Source: JASFRI01 sp050115015 (GTDB lineage: Bacteria > Acidobacteriota > Polarisedimenticolia > CBDVAL01). From it: a stretch of DNA of 10,105 nt. Below the pieces are notes generated by a model, which worked only from the letters and a program-made list of their open reading frames with translations, ran no database searches and had not been told where the DNA came from. Both the position numbers and the translations under genes were made by a program. The stretch spans positions 1 to 10,105 of the forward strand of contig JASFRI010000142.1 in NCBI GenBank assembly GCA_050115015.1. Reading direction: 5' to 3'. Shown piece by piece: positions 1 through 5,920 of the stretch (position 1 is its first letter; each line of letters opens with the position of its first letter).

Positions 1-141
1 TGTGGCCACGATCCCGAGCTCCGTGGAGTTCGACCACTTCTTCTTCGCCTCGGGCTCCGCGTCCTGGGCCAGCACCGCACCGGCCATCGCCAGGCCGGCG
101 CACGCCGTCAGGACGAACCGGCAAGAACGCACACGCTTCAT
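1..141 (-). CDS. DUF481-like outer-membrane protein, N-terminal fragment (runs off the left edge)
   Basis: Only the first 47 codons are inside the window; the frame is still open at base 1. The protein opens with a textbook Sec signal peptide: a basic n-region (MKRVRSCR), a hydrophobic core at about residues 9-24, and a likely signal peptidase I site after residue 25 (AVLA before QDAEP). A short charged spacer (EPEAKKK) is followed by WSNSTELGIVAT. This resembles the first beta-strand of DUF481/YdiY-like outer-membrane barrel proteins, whose mature part often starts W-S-x-S-x-E-L-G. The ATG at 139-141 is preceded by AGGAGAGG, a strong Shine-Dalgarno sequence about 5-8 bases upstream. The stop of the amidohydrolase lies 112 bases upstream. 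The gene could be transcribed by read-through from that operon or from its own promoter. The signal peptide is secure; the family assignment rests on about 12 residues and is tentative. Confidence 0.6.
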   Translation of the reverse strand, partial: MKRVRSCRFVLTACAGLAMAGAVLAQDAEPEAKKKWSNSTELGIVAT

Positions 142-253
142 GACCGTCCTCTCCTGCGCGGGCACCCGGGGGAGGTTCCGGAGGCCATCGCGCCGAACTC
201 GATCGAGAAGAACACCCGGCGCCCTTCGGAGCCGCCCGGCGGGAAACCGGCTG

Positions 254-1105
254 TCAGCCACCCCCGAGGAGCCTCGCGGCGTTCCCGTGCAGCACCGCAT
301 CCTGGACCGCCGGGGGAAGGCCCAGCCCGCGGAAGACATCGAGGTTCGCCCGCAGGCCCGGCACCCCCGGCGCCGGCCAGTCGGTGCCCCAGAGGACCTT
401 GTCGGCGATCTGCTCCAGCCGCGGGAAGTAATCCAGGAGCCGCGCCGGCGGGATCCCGGAGACGTCCAGATGGACGTTAGGATGTCGCCGCAGCAGGAAG
501 AACGCTTCGTCCATCCACAGCGGCCGGCCGCCGTGGGCCAGCAGGATCGGCAGGTCCGGGAAGTCCACCGCCACGTCGTCGACGTCCATGGGGTTGCCGT
601 AGCGGTTCCGCGCGCCGGGGAAGATCGAGGTCCCCGTGTGGACCATCACCGGGGCGCCGCGTTCCTGGGCCGCGTCGTAGACGGCCGCCAGCCCCGGCCA
701 CGCCCCGCCGTCGCGATAGGCGTTGGCGTGGAACAGCTGGTGCGGCGGGTGCACCTTCAGGATCCGGATGCCGCCGTCCAGGATGCGGCGCGCCTCGCCC
801 CCGGGATCCTCGCTGAACCGCGGGTGCACCGATCCCACCGGGATCAGGCGGTCCGGGTGGGGTCGACAGTAGTCGATCACCCAGTCGTTGACGGCGTCGG
901 TGAACCCCATCAGGTCGGGGCTCGGGTAGTTGACCAGCGCGACGCGATCGATCCCCTCGGCGTCCAGGTGGCGTACGAGGGCCCCCGGATCGTCCACGCA
1001 GTTCCGGATCAGCTCCAGATCCGCGCGGCCGTGACGCATGCTCCGGGACACCTCCGGGAGGAGCATGTCCCACGGCTGGATGTGCACGTGGATATCGGTG
1101 ACCAA
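254..1105 (-). CDS. Amidohydrolase-2 family metal-dependent hydrolase/decarboxylase
   Basis: This 283-residue protein has the layout of the amidohydrolase-2 family (PF04909), a TIM-barrel group containing ACMSD-type decarboxylases, hydratases and hydrolases. Metal-site residues visible are H6 and H8 (the HxH motif after strand 1), H156 (VHTGT), H191 (LAHGG) and D242 (GTDWP); K117 lies in the ILKVHPP strand. The start is TTG at 1103-1105. The next Met lies beyond the HxH motif, so a later start would delete two ligands. GGAG lies 8 bases upstream of the TTG. Only 4 bases separate the start from the dehydrogenase stop, which implies coupled translation. Family knowledge suggests cytoplasmic C-C or C-N/C-O bond cleavage on a carboxylate or ring-derived substrate. 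The neighbouring CoA-ester enzymes suggest a catabolic role, but the substrate is unknown. No signal peptide is seen. Confidence 0.88.
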   Translation of the reverse strand: MVTDIHVHIQPWDMLLPEVSRSMRHGRADLELIRNCVDDPGALVRHLDAEGIDRVALVNYPSPDLMGFTDAVNDWVIDYCRPHPDRLIPVGSVHPRFSEDPGGEARRILDGGIRILKVHPPHQLFHANAYRDGGAWPGLAAVYDAAQERGAPVMVHTGTSIFPGARNRYGNPMDVDDVAVDFPDLPILLAHGGRPLWMDEAFFLLRRHPNVHLDVSGIPPARLLDYFPRLEQIADKVLWGTDWPAPGVPGLRANLDVFRGLGLPPAVQDAVLHGNAARLLGGG

Positions 1106-1109
1106 CGCC

Positions 1110-1979
1110 TCAGCTCCAGGTGTAGAAGCCCTCTCCCGACTTCTTCCCCAGCTTCCCCTCCGCGACCTTGCGGCGCAGGATCTCCGGGGGCTCGTACTGG
1201 TCGCCGCCGAGGGCCCGGTGGAGGTACTCGGCGATGGCCAGCCTCACGTCGAGTCCGACCAGGTCGGTGAGGCGCAGCGGACCCATCGGGTGGTTGTAGC
1301 CCAACTCCATGGCCCGGTCGATGTCCTCGGGCGCGGCGACGCCCTGTTCCACCATCCGCATCGCCTCCAGCCCCAGCACGAGACCCAGCCGGCTGCTGGC
1401 GAAGCCGGGGGTGTCGGTGACCACGATCGCCGTCTTCCCCATCGCGTCGGTGAGGGCGCGGGCGACCGCGAGGGCCCCGTCTTCCGTCTGCGGCCCGCGC
1501 ACCAGCTCCACCAGCCGCATCCGGTGCACCGGGTTGAAGAAGTGCATGCCCAGGACCTTCGCCGGCCGGGAGGTGGCCCCGGCGATGGCGTCGATGCTCA
1601 GGGAGGAGGTGTTGCTGGCAAGGATGGCACCCGACGGGGCGGCGGCGTCGACCTCGACCATCACCGCGCGCTTCAGGTCGAGCCTCTCGGGGACGGCCTC
1701 GATGACCAGATCGGCGCCGGAGACCGCCGTCGCGACCTCCGTCGTGGTCTCCAGCCGCGCCAGCGCCGCGTCGCGCTCCTCCGCGGACACCTTGCCGCGC
1801 TCCACCCCCCCGTCGAGGGTGCCCCGGATGCCGTCCCGGGCCTCGGCGAGCAGACGGTCGTCGAGGTCCCGCAGCCACACGCGGCATCCGGCCTGGGCGG
1901 CCGCCTGGGCGATGCCCCGTCCCATGGTACCCCCGCCCAGCACGGCGACCACCCCCGGGACCTTCGTCGTCCCGCTCAA
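1110..1979 (-). CDS. 3-hydroxyacyl-CoA (3-hydroxybutyryl-CoA) dehydrogenase, NAD-dependent
   Basis: The 289-residue product is a full-length single-domain Hbd/PaaH-type enzyme that oxidises (S)-3-hydroxyacyl-CoA to 3-ketoacyl-CoA. The N-terminal Rossmann fold shows VAVLGGGTMGRG at about 11-22 and an acidic D38 at the end of strand 2 for the NAD ribose. Active-site residues are S125 (in ASNTSS), H146 (GMHFFNP) and E158; the His-Glu spacing of 12 matches the family dyad. The C-terminal helical domain has GYNHPMGPLRLTDLVGLD and ends in the usual KSGEGFYTW. The motif usually read as PGFxxNR is PGFASSR here, with Ser196 at the Asn position. The reading frame stays open to 2477, but that extension is a shadow of the hydratase gene. 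The TTG at 1977-1979 overlaps the hydratase stop as TTGA, has GGGGA upstream, and sits right before the Rossmann strand. The product works directly after the adjacent hydratase. Confidence 0.93.
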   Translation of the reverse strand: MSGTTKVPGVVAVLGGGTMGRGIAQAAAQAGCRVWLRDLDDRLLAEARDGIRGTLDGGVERGKVSAEERDAALARLETTTEVATAVSGADLVIEAVPERLDLKRAVMVEVDAAAPSGAILASNTSSLSIDAIAGATSRPAKVLGMHFFNPVHRMRLVELVRGPQTEDGALAVARALTDAMGKTAIVVTDTPGFASSRLGLVLGLEAMRMVEQGVAAPEDIDRAMELGYNHPMGPLRLTDLVGLDVRLAIAEYLHRALGGDQYEPPEILRRKVAEGKLGKKSGEGFYTWS

Positions 1980-2743
1980 TGCCGTTCCCCGCGGCCACGG
2001 CCGGCGGCGAGGGCTTCCCGGAGCCGCGGGTCGGTGCGCGGGTCCGCGAAGCGCTGCCCCACGTGCTCGAGCTCCAGCGTCATCCCCTCCGCCAGGGAAA
2101 CCCGCAGGCCGCGGACGACGGCGTCCTTGATCGCGGACACGGCCTCGGCGGGCATCCCTGCGATGCGGGCCGCGAGGTCCAGCGCCGCGTTCCGCACGGC
2201 CTCCGCCTCCCCGACGTGCTCCACCAGCCCCGCCGCCAGCGCCTCGTCGGCATCCAGGCTGCGGCCGGAGAGCAGCAGATCCAGCGCCCTGCCGCGGCCG
2301 ACCCGCCGGGGGAGGTTCTGCGTCCCGCCGCTCGCCGGCAGCAGCCCCAGCTTCACCTCCGGGAACCCGATGCGGGCGCCGCGGGCCATGAAGCGCACGT
2401 CGCACGACAGCGCGATCTCCGCGCCCCCGCCGAGGCAAGCCCCCTCGATGAGGGCCAGGAAGGGGCGGGGGCTGCACTCGATGGCGTTCTGGACCTCACG
2501 GCAGCGCGCGCAGAGATCCGACCGGCGTTCCGGGTCCAGGTCCAGGAAGGCACCCAGGTCGGCGCCGGCGCAGAAGATGCGCTCCAGGCGGCTGGCCAGC
2601 ACCACGACCCGGGCCTCGGCGTCCGCCGCCAGTGCCTCCACGGCGTCCAGCAGCTCGAAGTCGTAGGCGTTCGCCGGCGGGCGATCGACCTCCGCCAGGA
2701 GCACCCCCCCGTCCAGCCGGGTCCTGTGGATGAGCTCGGTCAT
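1976..2743 (-). CDS. Enoyl-CoA hydratase/isomerase (crotonase family)
   Basis: This 255-residue crotonase-fold protein is the usual family length. It likely hydrates a trans-2-enoyl-CoA to the 3-hydroxyacyl-CoA used by the next gene. The first oxyanion-hole segment is CAGADLGAF (58-66) and the second is GACLGGGAEIALSCD (101-115). Both glutamates of true hydratases are present, E109 (GGGAE) and E129 (FPEVKLG), with the 20-residue spacing known from rat mitochondrial hydratase (E144/E164). PASGGTQNLPRRVG follows at 136-149. The ATG at 2741-2743 has GAGGA just upstream. The frame continues upstream to 2875, but the added residues do not look like crotonase and overlap the small upstream gene. 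The gene lies 28 bases after the 63-residue gene, and its stop overlaps the dehydrogenase start. It could instead be a hydratase for a branched or ring-derived CoA ester. Confidence 0.93.
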   Translation of the reverse strand: MTELIHRTRLDGGVLLAEVDRPPANAYDFELLDAVEALAADAEARVVVLASRLERIFCAGADLGAFLDLDPERRSDLCARCREVQNAIECSPRPFLALIEGACLGGGAEIALSCDVRFMARGARIGFPEVKLGLLPASGGTQNLPRRVGRGRALDLLLSGRSLDADEALAAGLVEHVGEAEAVRNAALDLAARIAGMPAEAVSAIKDAVVRGLRVSLAEGMTLELEHVGQRFADPRTDPRLREALAAGRGRGERH

Positions 2744-2771
2744 GGGTCCTCGCCGGGATGGCGCCCGGCCC

Positions 2772-2963
2772 TCAGCCGCCGGAACGCTGCCGGGACTGGC
2801 GGATGTGTTCCTCGGCGATGCGGTGGGTGGCGATCCGCGACAGCTGGGAGGCCAGCTCGAACAGCTGGTTGCCACTGAGCGGATGCTCCCGGGTGACCAG
2901 CTCGACGACCTTCCGCGTCACCTCCGCGAGGTCCTCGTCGATGGGGACAGCCCCGTCGGTCAC
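2772..2963 (-). CDS. Small hypothetical protein (63 aa) coupled to the ferredoxin gene
   Basis: I do not recognise this family. The GTG start at 2961-2963 overlaps the ferredoxin stop in a GTGA arrangement, and GGAGG lies about 7 bases upstream, inside the last ferredoxin codons. This pair makes a real coupled gene likely. The product is acidic at the N-terminus (TDGAVPIDEDLAEV) and basic at the C-terminus (IRQSRQRSGG). It has two stretches that look helical, about residues 9-26 and 32-60, split by a Pro at 28. There is no Cys, no membrane segment and no signal peptide. Its position between the ferredoxin and the hydratase suggests an accessory or small subunit for the redox module, but that is inference from place only. 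The same frame extends farther upstream over the ferredoxin gene; that part is a shadow. Confidence 0.65.
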   Translation of the reverse strand: MTDGAVPIDEDLAEVTRKVVELVTREHPLSGNQLFELASQLSRIATHRIAEEHIRQSRQRSGG

Positions 2964-3292
2964 GACGTCGCCTCCATGAGGGCTTCCTGCCCGCAGACCG
3001 AGCGGGTCGTGACGGAGGGGGCGATGTCGAGCCCCTCGTCGTGGTCGTACATCGCGATCGTGTCCCAGGGACAGTACTTCGCGCACAGCTTGCACCCGAT
3101 GCAGCGATCCAGATCGATCTCCACGAGCTTGTTCATCTCGGGATGATGCAGGCCGGGGACGATCTCGATGCAGTCGACGGGGCAGAAGGCGATGCACGCC
3201 TCGCAGCCGGTGCACCCCGCCTGGTCCACCACCGCCAGCAGGTTGGGCTGCTTCTTGCGCGGCGGCTTGTGGGTCGTGATGTCGATGCTCAT
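2960..3292 (-). CDS. 2[4Fe-4S] dicluster ferredoxin
   Basis: The 110-residue protein carries two complete [4Fe-4S] motifs. C27, C30, C33 and C37-Pro form the first (CTGCEACIAFCP). C64, C67, C70 and C74-Pro form the second (CIGCKLCAKYCP). In this pseudo-symmetric fold the last Cys of each motif normally closes the other cluster. Two further cysteines, C41 and C100, are not needed for the clusters. A basic N-terminal tail (KPPRKKQ) precedes the fold, and about 35 residues follow the second motif, so it is longer than a minimal bacterial ferredoxin. The ATG at 3290-3292 follows a G-rich Shine-Dalgarno stretch (GAGAGGGGG). It is cytoplasmic, with no signal peptide. It lies 38 bases downstream of the molybdoenzyme, so it is a natural electron partner for it; this partnership is inferred. 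Confidence 0.93.
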   Translation of the reverse strand: MSIDITTHKPPRKKQPNLLAVVDQAGCTGCEACIAFCPVDCIEIVPGLHHPEMNKLVEIDLDRCIGCKLCAKYCPWDTIAMYDHDEGLDIAPSVTTRSVCGQEALMEATS

Positions 3293-3330
3293 CGTTCCCC
3301 CTCTCCCCCCTCCGGGAAGTTCCGCTCAGT

Positions 3331-5313
3331 CTACGGGTCGCACCGGCCGGGTTCAACCGGCTCGACCCGGACCCGGCAATCGTAGTAGGCAAACGTCACC
3401 CCGTCCTCCGCCACGTCGGGAGGCGTCAGCGCGTTCACGTCGTTCTCGTCCGCCGCCCAGCCGCTGAGCGGCAGCACGACGACGTCGTCCTCCAGGGAGG
3501 GGTCCGGCGCCGCGAGCGCCTCGATGACGCCGCGGGAGGAGACCACGCGGACGACCTGCCCGGCGCCCACCCCGGCCCCCGCCATCGCCGTGGGCGACAT
3601 CCGGATGTCGTAGCGCGCCCTCCGGCGGCCCGGCAGCACCTGGCTGAGATGGTGCTCGGCGGACTTCGGCGTCAGCAAACGGAGGGGATGTCGCGGATCC
3701 GCCGGTGGCGGGTCCGTGGGCCGGACGTGCCGGAGGAACTCGAACTTCCCCGAGGGCGTGGCGAAGCGACCGTCCTGCCAGGGCACGGCCTCATGAGCGG
3801 GGTTGGGGGCGAAGCCCTGCTCCATGAGCTCCCGGAACAGGTCGTCCCCGCCGGCCCCGCCCGCCACCATGCGCCGACACCACTCGAGGGCCGTCCCCTC
3901 CATGCCGGCGCCGAACCCGAGCCGCCCGGCCAGCGCCTGGTAGATCGCCAGATCTTCCCGGGCCTCCCCGAGGGGAGGGAGGATGCGCCGCTGCAGCGCC
4001 AGGTGAGGCTGCCCCCAGGACGCGACGACGTCATCGGCCTCCAGGAACGACGTGACCGGCAGGACCAGATCCGCCAGGTCCGTCGTGGCGGTGCGGTGGA
4101 AGTCCGCCACCACGACGAAGGGGATCGAGCGCAGCGCGCGGCCGGCGGCGGGACTGTCTCCGAAGGCGTTGGCGGGGTTGGCGCACTCGATCCAGGCGAC
4201 CTCCACCGGAGGGTCCAGGGCCTCCAGCATCCCCGGCATCCGGGCGGAGAGGACCTCCCGGTTCACCACCGCCGGATCCGGCCGGCAGACGGAGGCGTCC
4301 AGGCCGCGCTTGCGGCGGACGCTGAACGAGATCCCTCCCCCGGGACGGCCCAGGGTGCCGAGGAGCGCCGGGATCATCGCCACCGACGCCGCCGCCTCGA
4401 CGCCGTCCGCATGCCGGATCAGACCCGTTCCCATGAGGATGGCGGCGGGGGCGTCCTCCGACAGCCGCGCGGCCAGCGCGTCGATCGCCGCCCGGGACAC
4501 GCCGGCGTCCCGCTCCAGCCGCGTGGGATCGAGGCGGCTCAGCGCCGTGGCGAACGCCTCGAACCCCGACCCATGGCGCCGGATCCACCCCTCGTCATGC
4601 CGCCCCTGTTCCACCAGGCTGCGGCAGAGCGCCAGGGCGAGCGCGCGATCCCCTCCGGGTCGCACCCGGACCCGGTCGGGGACGATGCGGGGATGGCCGA
4701 CGTCCGTCGGGTTCACCGACACCACCCGTGCCCCACCGGCGATCGCCCGGCGCAGGAAGGGCACCACGTGCGGCCCCGAGGTGAAGGGGTCCCGGCCCCA
4801 CAGCACGATGGTACGGCTGTTTTCCAGGTCCTCCCAGGTGTGCGCCCGGTAGTCGCCAAGGTGCCGCTCGAGCGCCGTCTTACCCGCACCCAGGCAGAAG
4901 TCGCCGGTCAGCTCCGTGACGCCGCCGAACAGGTTCCAGAACCGGTCGGCGAGCTCCTTGGCGAGGCCCACCGACCCCGCGGACCGGTAGTGCATCACGG
5001 ACCAGGGTCCCCGGGCCCGCCGCGCCGCGTCGAGGCGGGCTGCGGCGAGGTCGAGCGCCTTCTCCCAGGCCACCGGGACCAGACGGCCCCTCTCGCGGGC
5101 CAGCGGGCGCGTGATCCGATCCGGGGAGTACACGCGGTCCAGGTAGCGGACCGTCCGGGCGCAGAGGAAGCCGCCGGTCAGCGGGTGCCGCCGGTTCCCC
5201 TGGAGGCGGACCGGGCGGTCCCCGTCCAGGGTCACACGGACGGAGCAGCCGTCCCAGCAGTCCAGGGGGCAGGCCGTGATCGCTTCGCCGACGCTGGAGG
5301 TCTCGTGGCTAAT
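3331..5313 (-). CDS. Molybdopterin-dependent oxidoreductase with N-terminal [4Fe-4S] domain (start uncertain)
   Basis: About 660 residues with the standard order of the DMSO-reductase/formate-dehydrogenase superfamily. A Molybdop_Fe4S4 domain binds a cluster through C15, C19, C23 and C51 (CPLDCWDGC, then GGFLCAR). The main molybdopterin domain spans about 65-530. A C-terminal dinucleotide-binding beta-barrel spans about 550-655 (LLTPKSAEHHLSQ onwards). C140 in GDFCLGAG sits where the Mo-ligating Cys/SeCys usually lies, so Cys ligation is likely but inferred. No twin-arginine signal is seen, so the enzyme should be cytoplasmic. The start is a problem. The Fe-S motif needs residues upstream, yet no in-frame ATG, GTG or TTG occurs until a GTG at 5398-5400, which would overlap the preceding gene by 92 bases. 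I place the start at ATT 5311-5313, which overlaps that gene's TAG stop by one base. The family is certain, the reaction unknown; formate, thiosulfate or another oxyanion or organic substrate are possible. Confidence 0.88.
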   Translation of the reverse strand: MSHETSSVGEAITACPLDCWDGCSVRVTLDGDRPVRLQGNRRHPLTGGFLCARTVRYLDRVYSPDRITRPLARERGRLVPVAWEKALDLAAARLDAARRARGPWSVMHYRSAGSVGLAKELADRFWNLFGGVTELTGDFCLGAGKTALERHLGDYRAHTWEDLENSRTIVLWGRDPFTSGPHVVPFLRRAIAGGARVVSVNPTDVGHPRIVPDRVRVRPGGDRALALALCRSLVEQGRHDEGWIRRHGSGFEAFATALSRLDPTRLERDAGVSRAAIDALAARLSEDAPAAILMGTGLIRHADGVEAAASVAMIPALLGTLGRPGGGISFSVRRKRGLDASVCRPDPAVVNREVLSARMPGMLEALDPPVEVAWIECANPANAFGDSPAAGRALRSIPFVVVADFHRTATTDLADLVLPVTSFLEADDVVASWGQPHLALQRRILPPLGEAREDLAIYQALAGRLGFGAGMEGTALEWCRRMVAGGAGGDDLFRELMEQGFAPNPAHEAVPWQDGRFATPSGKFEFLRHVRPTDPPPADPRHPLRLLTPKSAEHHLSQVLPGRRRARYDIRMSPTAMAGAGVGAGQVVRVVSSRGVIEALAAPDPSLEDDVVVLPLSGWAADENDVNALTPPDVAEDGVTFAYYDCRVRVEPVEPGRCDP

Positions 5314-5656
5314 GGACCACCCCGGGCTCCCAGTTCCGTTCTTCCCAGCAGTCGGGGTCGATCCCCAGCAGCTTGGCCGCCCAGGCCTCCGCCGCCTCAC
5401 GGCTCGGGAAACGCCGGCGCTTCATGCGCCCCTCCTCACCCGAGAAGACCGCGAAGTAGGGTTCGACATCGCCGTACAGGAGGATCCACACCTCCCGGTC
5501 TCCCGTCTCGTGGGAGCGCACGAGGCGCCGGGCCAGGCGCGCCGAGTACTGCTCCTCCGCGCCGTAACGGGCATCGTATTCCTCCAGGCTGCACTCCAGC
5601 ACGAACCCCCCCCAGGGCAGCGCCAACCGCGAGCGGATCGCTCGCCGGGCTCTCAT
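5309..5656 (-). CDS. Hypothetical protein (115 aa), first gene of the minus-strand operon
   Basis: I do not recognise this protein. It has a basic N-terminus (MRARRAIRSR), then a soluble alpha/beta-looking region. That region includes a hydrophobic strand (VWILLYGD, about 57-64), a second strand (EPYFAVFSG), and a C-terminal amphipathic helix (SREAAEAWAAKLLG). It has no membrane segment and no cysteine motif. The ATG at 5654-5656 has no visible Shine-Dalgarno sequence. A -10-like hexamer about 27 bases upstream would give a leader of only about 20 bases. An internal GTG at residue 19, preceded by a run of G, is an alternative start. Its TAG stop overlaps the molybdoenzyme's probable ATT start, so it is probably translated with that gene. 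A chaperone, small-subunit or regulatory role is possible but unsupported. Confidence 0.65.
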   Translation of the reverse strand: MRARRAIRSRLALPWGGFVLECSLEEYDARYGAEEQYSARLARRLVRSHETGDREVWILLYGDVEPYFAVFSGEEGRMKRRRFPSREAAEAWAAKLLGIDPDCWEERNWEPGVVH

Positions 5657-5679
5657 GGTCGATGTGGAATCTGACTGGA

Positions 5680-5698
5680 CGGATCATACGCTGATCCG
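5680..5698. promoter_or_regulatory. Perfect inverted repeat, candidate operator for the minus-strand operon
   Basis: CGGATCA and TGATCCG form perfect 7-bp arms around a 5-base spacer (TACGC), 19 bp in all. The site lies 24-42 bases upstream of the first gene of the left operon and covers the -10-like hexamer at 5683-5688. That size and placement suit a dimeric repressor, as used by many TetR- or GntR-type regulators of acyl-CoA pathways. No regulator gene is in the window, so the binding protein is unknown. Confidence 0.4.
5683..5688 (-). promoter_or_regulatory. Candidate -10 element of the minus-strand operon promoter
   Basis: Read on the minus strand the hexamer is TATGAT, five of six matches to the sigma-70 -10 consensus. 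Transcription would begin near 5676, about 20 bases before the ATG at 5656. I see no good -35 hexamer at 16-18 bp (the 17-bp position is TGGTCT), so the promoter may be weak or activator-dependent. Confidence 0.35.
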
Positions 5699-5762
5699 CG
5701 CCCGGAGACCACCCCCAATCCGCCCCGGAATCCCCTCCCGGGCAGGGCGGAACTCGTTTTTC

Positions 5763-5791
5763 TTGTTGGAATTCCGGCACTGTGCTATGGT
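5763..5791 (+). promoter_or_regulatory. Candidate extended -10 sigma-70 promoter for the RNase E/G gene
   Basis: TTGTTG at 5763-5768 is followed after exactly 17 bp by TATGGT at 5786-5791. The TGC directly before the -10 gives an extended -10 (TGnTATGGT). A T-rich run lies just upstream at 5757-5764, in a region that is otherwise very GC-rich. The start of transcription would be near 5798, giving a leader of about 120 bases. Confidence 0.55.
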
Positions 5792-5797
5792 CTCCGG

Positions 5798-5920
5798 CGA
5801 CGCGCGCTCCCGAACCGGGAGCAGCAGCGCCGGGGTGTCGCGCCACGCGTTGCGTACCCGCACCGGGTGCTCCGATGGGCGGAGTACGAGGCCGGGCTCG
5901 CGGACCCCCGCGGGAGACAG
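5798..5920 (+). promoter_or_regulatory. Structured 5' leader of the RNase E/G gene, with three hairpins
   Basis: Three short stem-loops can be drawn. The first is 5806-5822, GCTCCCG/CGGGAGC with an AAC loop and seven perfect pairs. The second is 5854-5870, GTACCCG/CGGGTGC with a CAC loop and seven pairs, one of them U-G. The third is 5897-5914, CTCGCGG/CCGCGGG with an ACCC loop and seven pairs, one of them U-G. The third hairpin pairs part of the GGGAG Shine-Dalgarno sequence at 5912-5916. In E. coli the RNase E mRNA leader mediates autoregulation; a similar role here is inference. In DNA this rich in GC, short hairpins also arise by chance. Confidence 0.4.

Noticed and set aside
198..207. 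Perfect 10-bp palindrome CTCGATCGAG between the amidohydrolase and DUF481-like genes
   Set aside because: It has no spacer, and no clear promoter is tied to it. A palindrome this short is not convincing as an operator or terminator, and no T-run follows.
1980..2477. N-terminal extension of the dehydrogenase frame, suggesting a fused protein
   Set aside because: The extension is an out-of-frame reading of the hydratase gene. The dehydrogenase Rossmann fold begins right after the TTG at 1979.
2..2666. Overlapping plus-strand open frames over the amidohydrolase, dehydrogenase and hydratase genes
   Set aside because: Their translations are low complexity and lack motifs, and they lie opposite three well-supported genes.
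3649..5694. 681-codon open frame on the plus strand, opposite the molybdoenzyme gene
   Set aside because: It is an antisense shadow typical of GC-rich DNA. Its product is Arg/Pro/Gly-rich with no recognisable domain, while the opposite strand encodes a clear molybdoenzyme.
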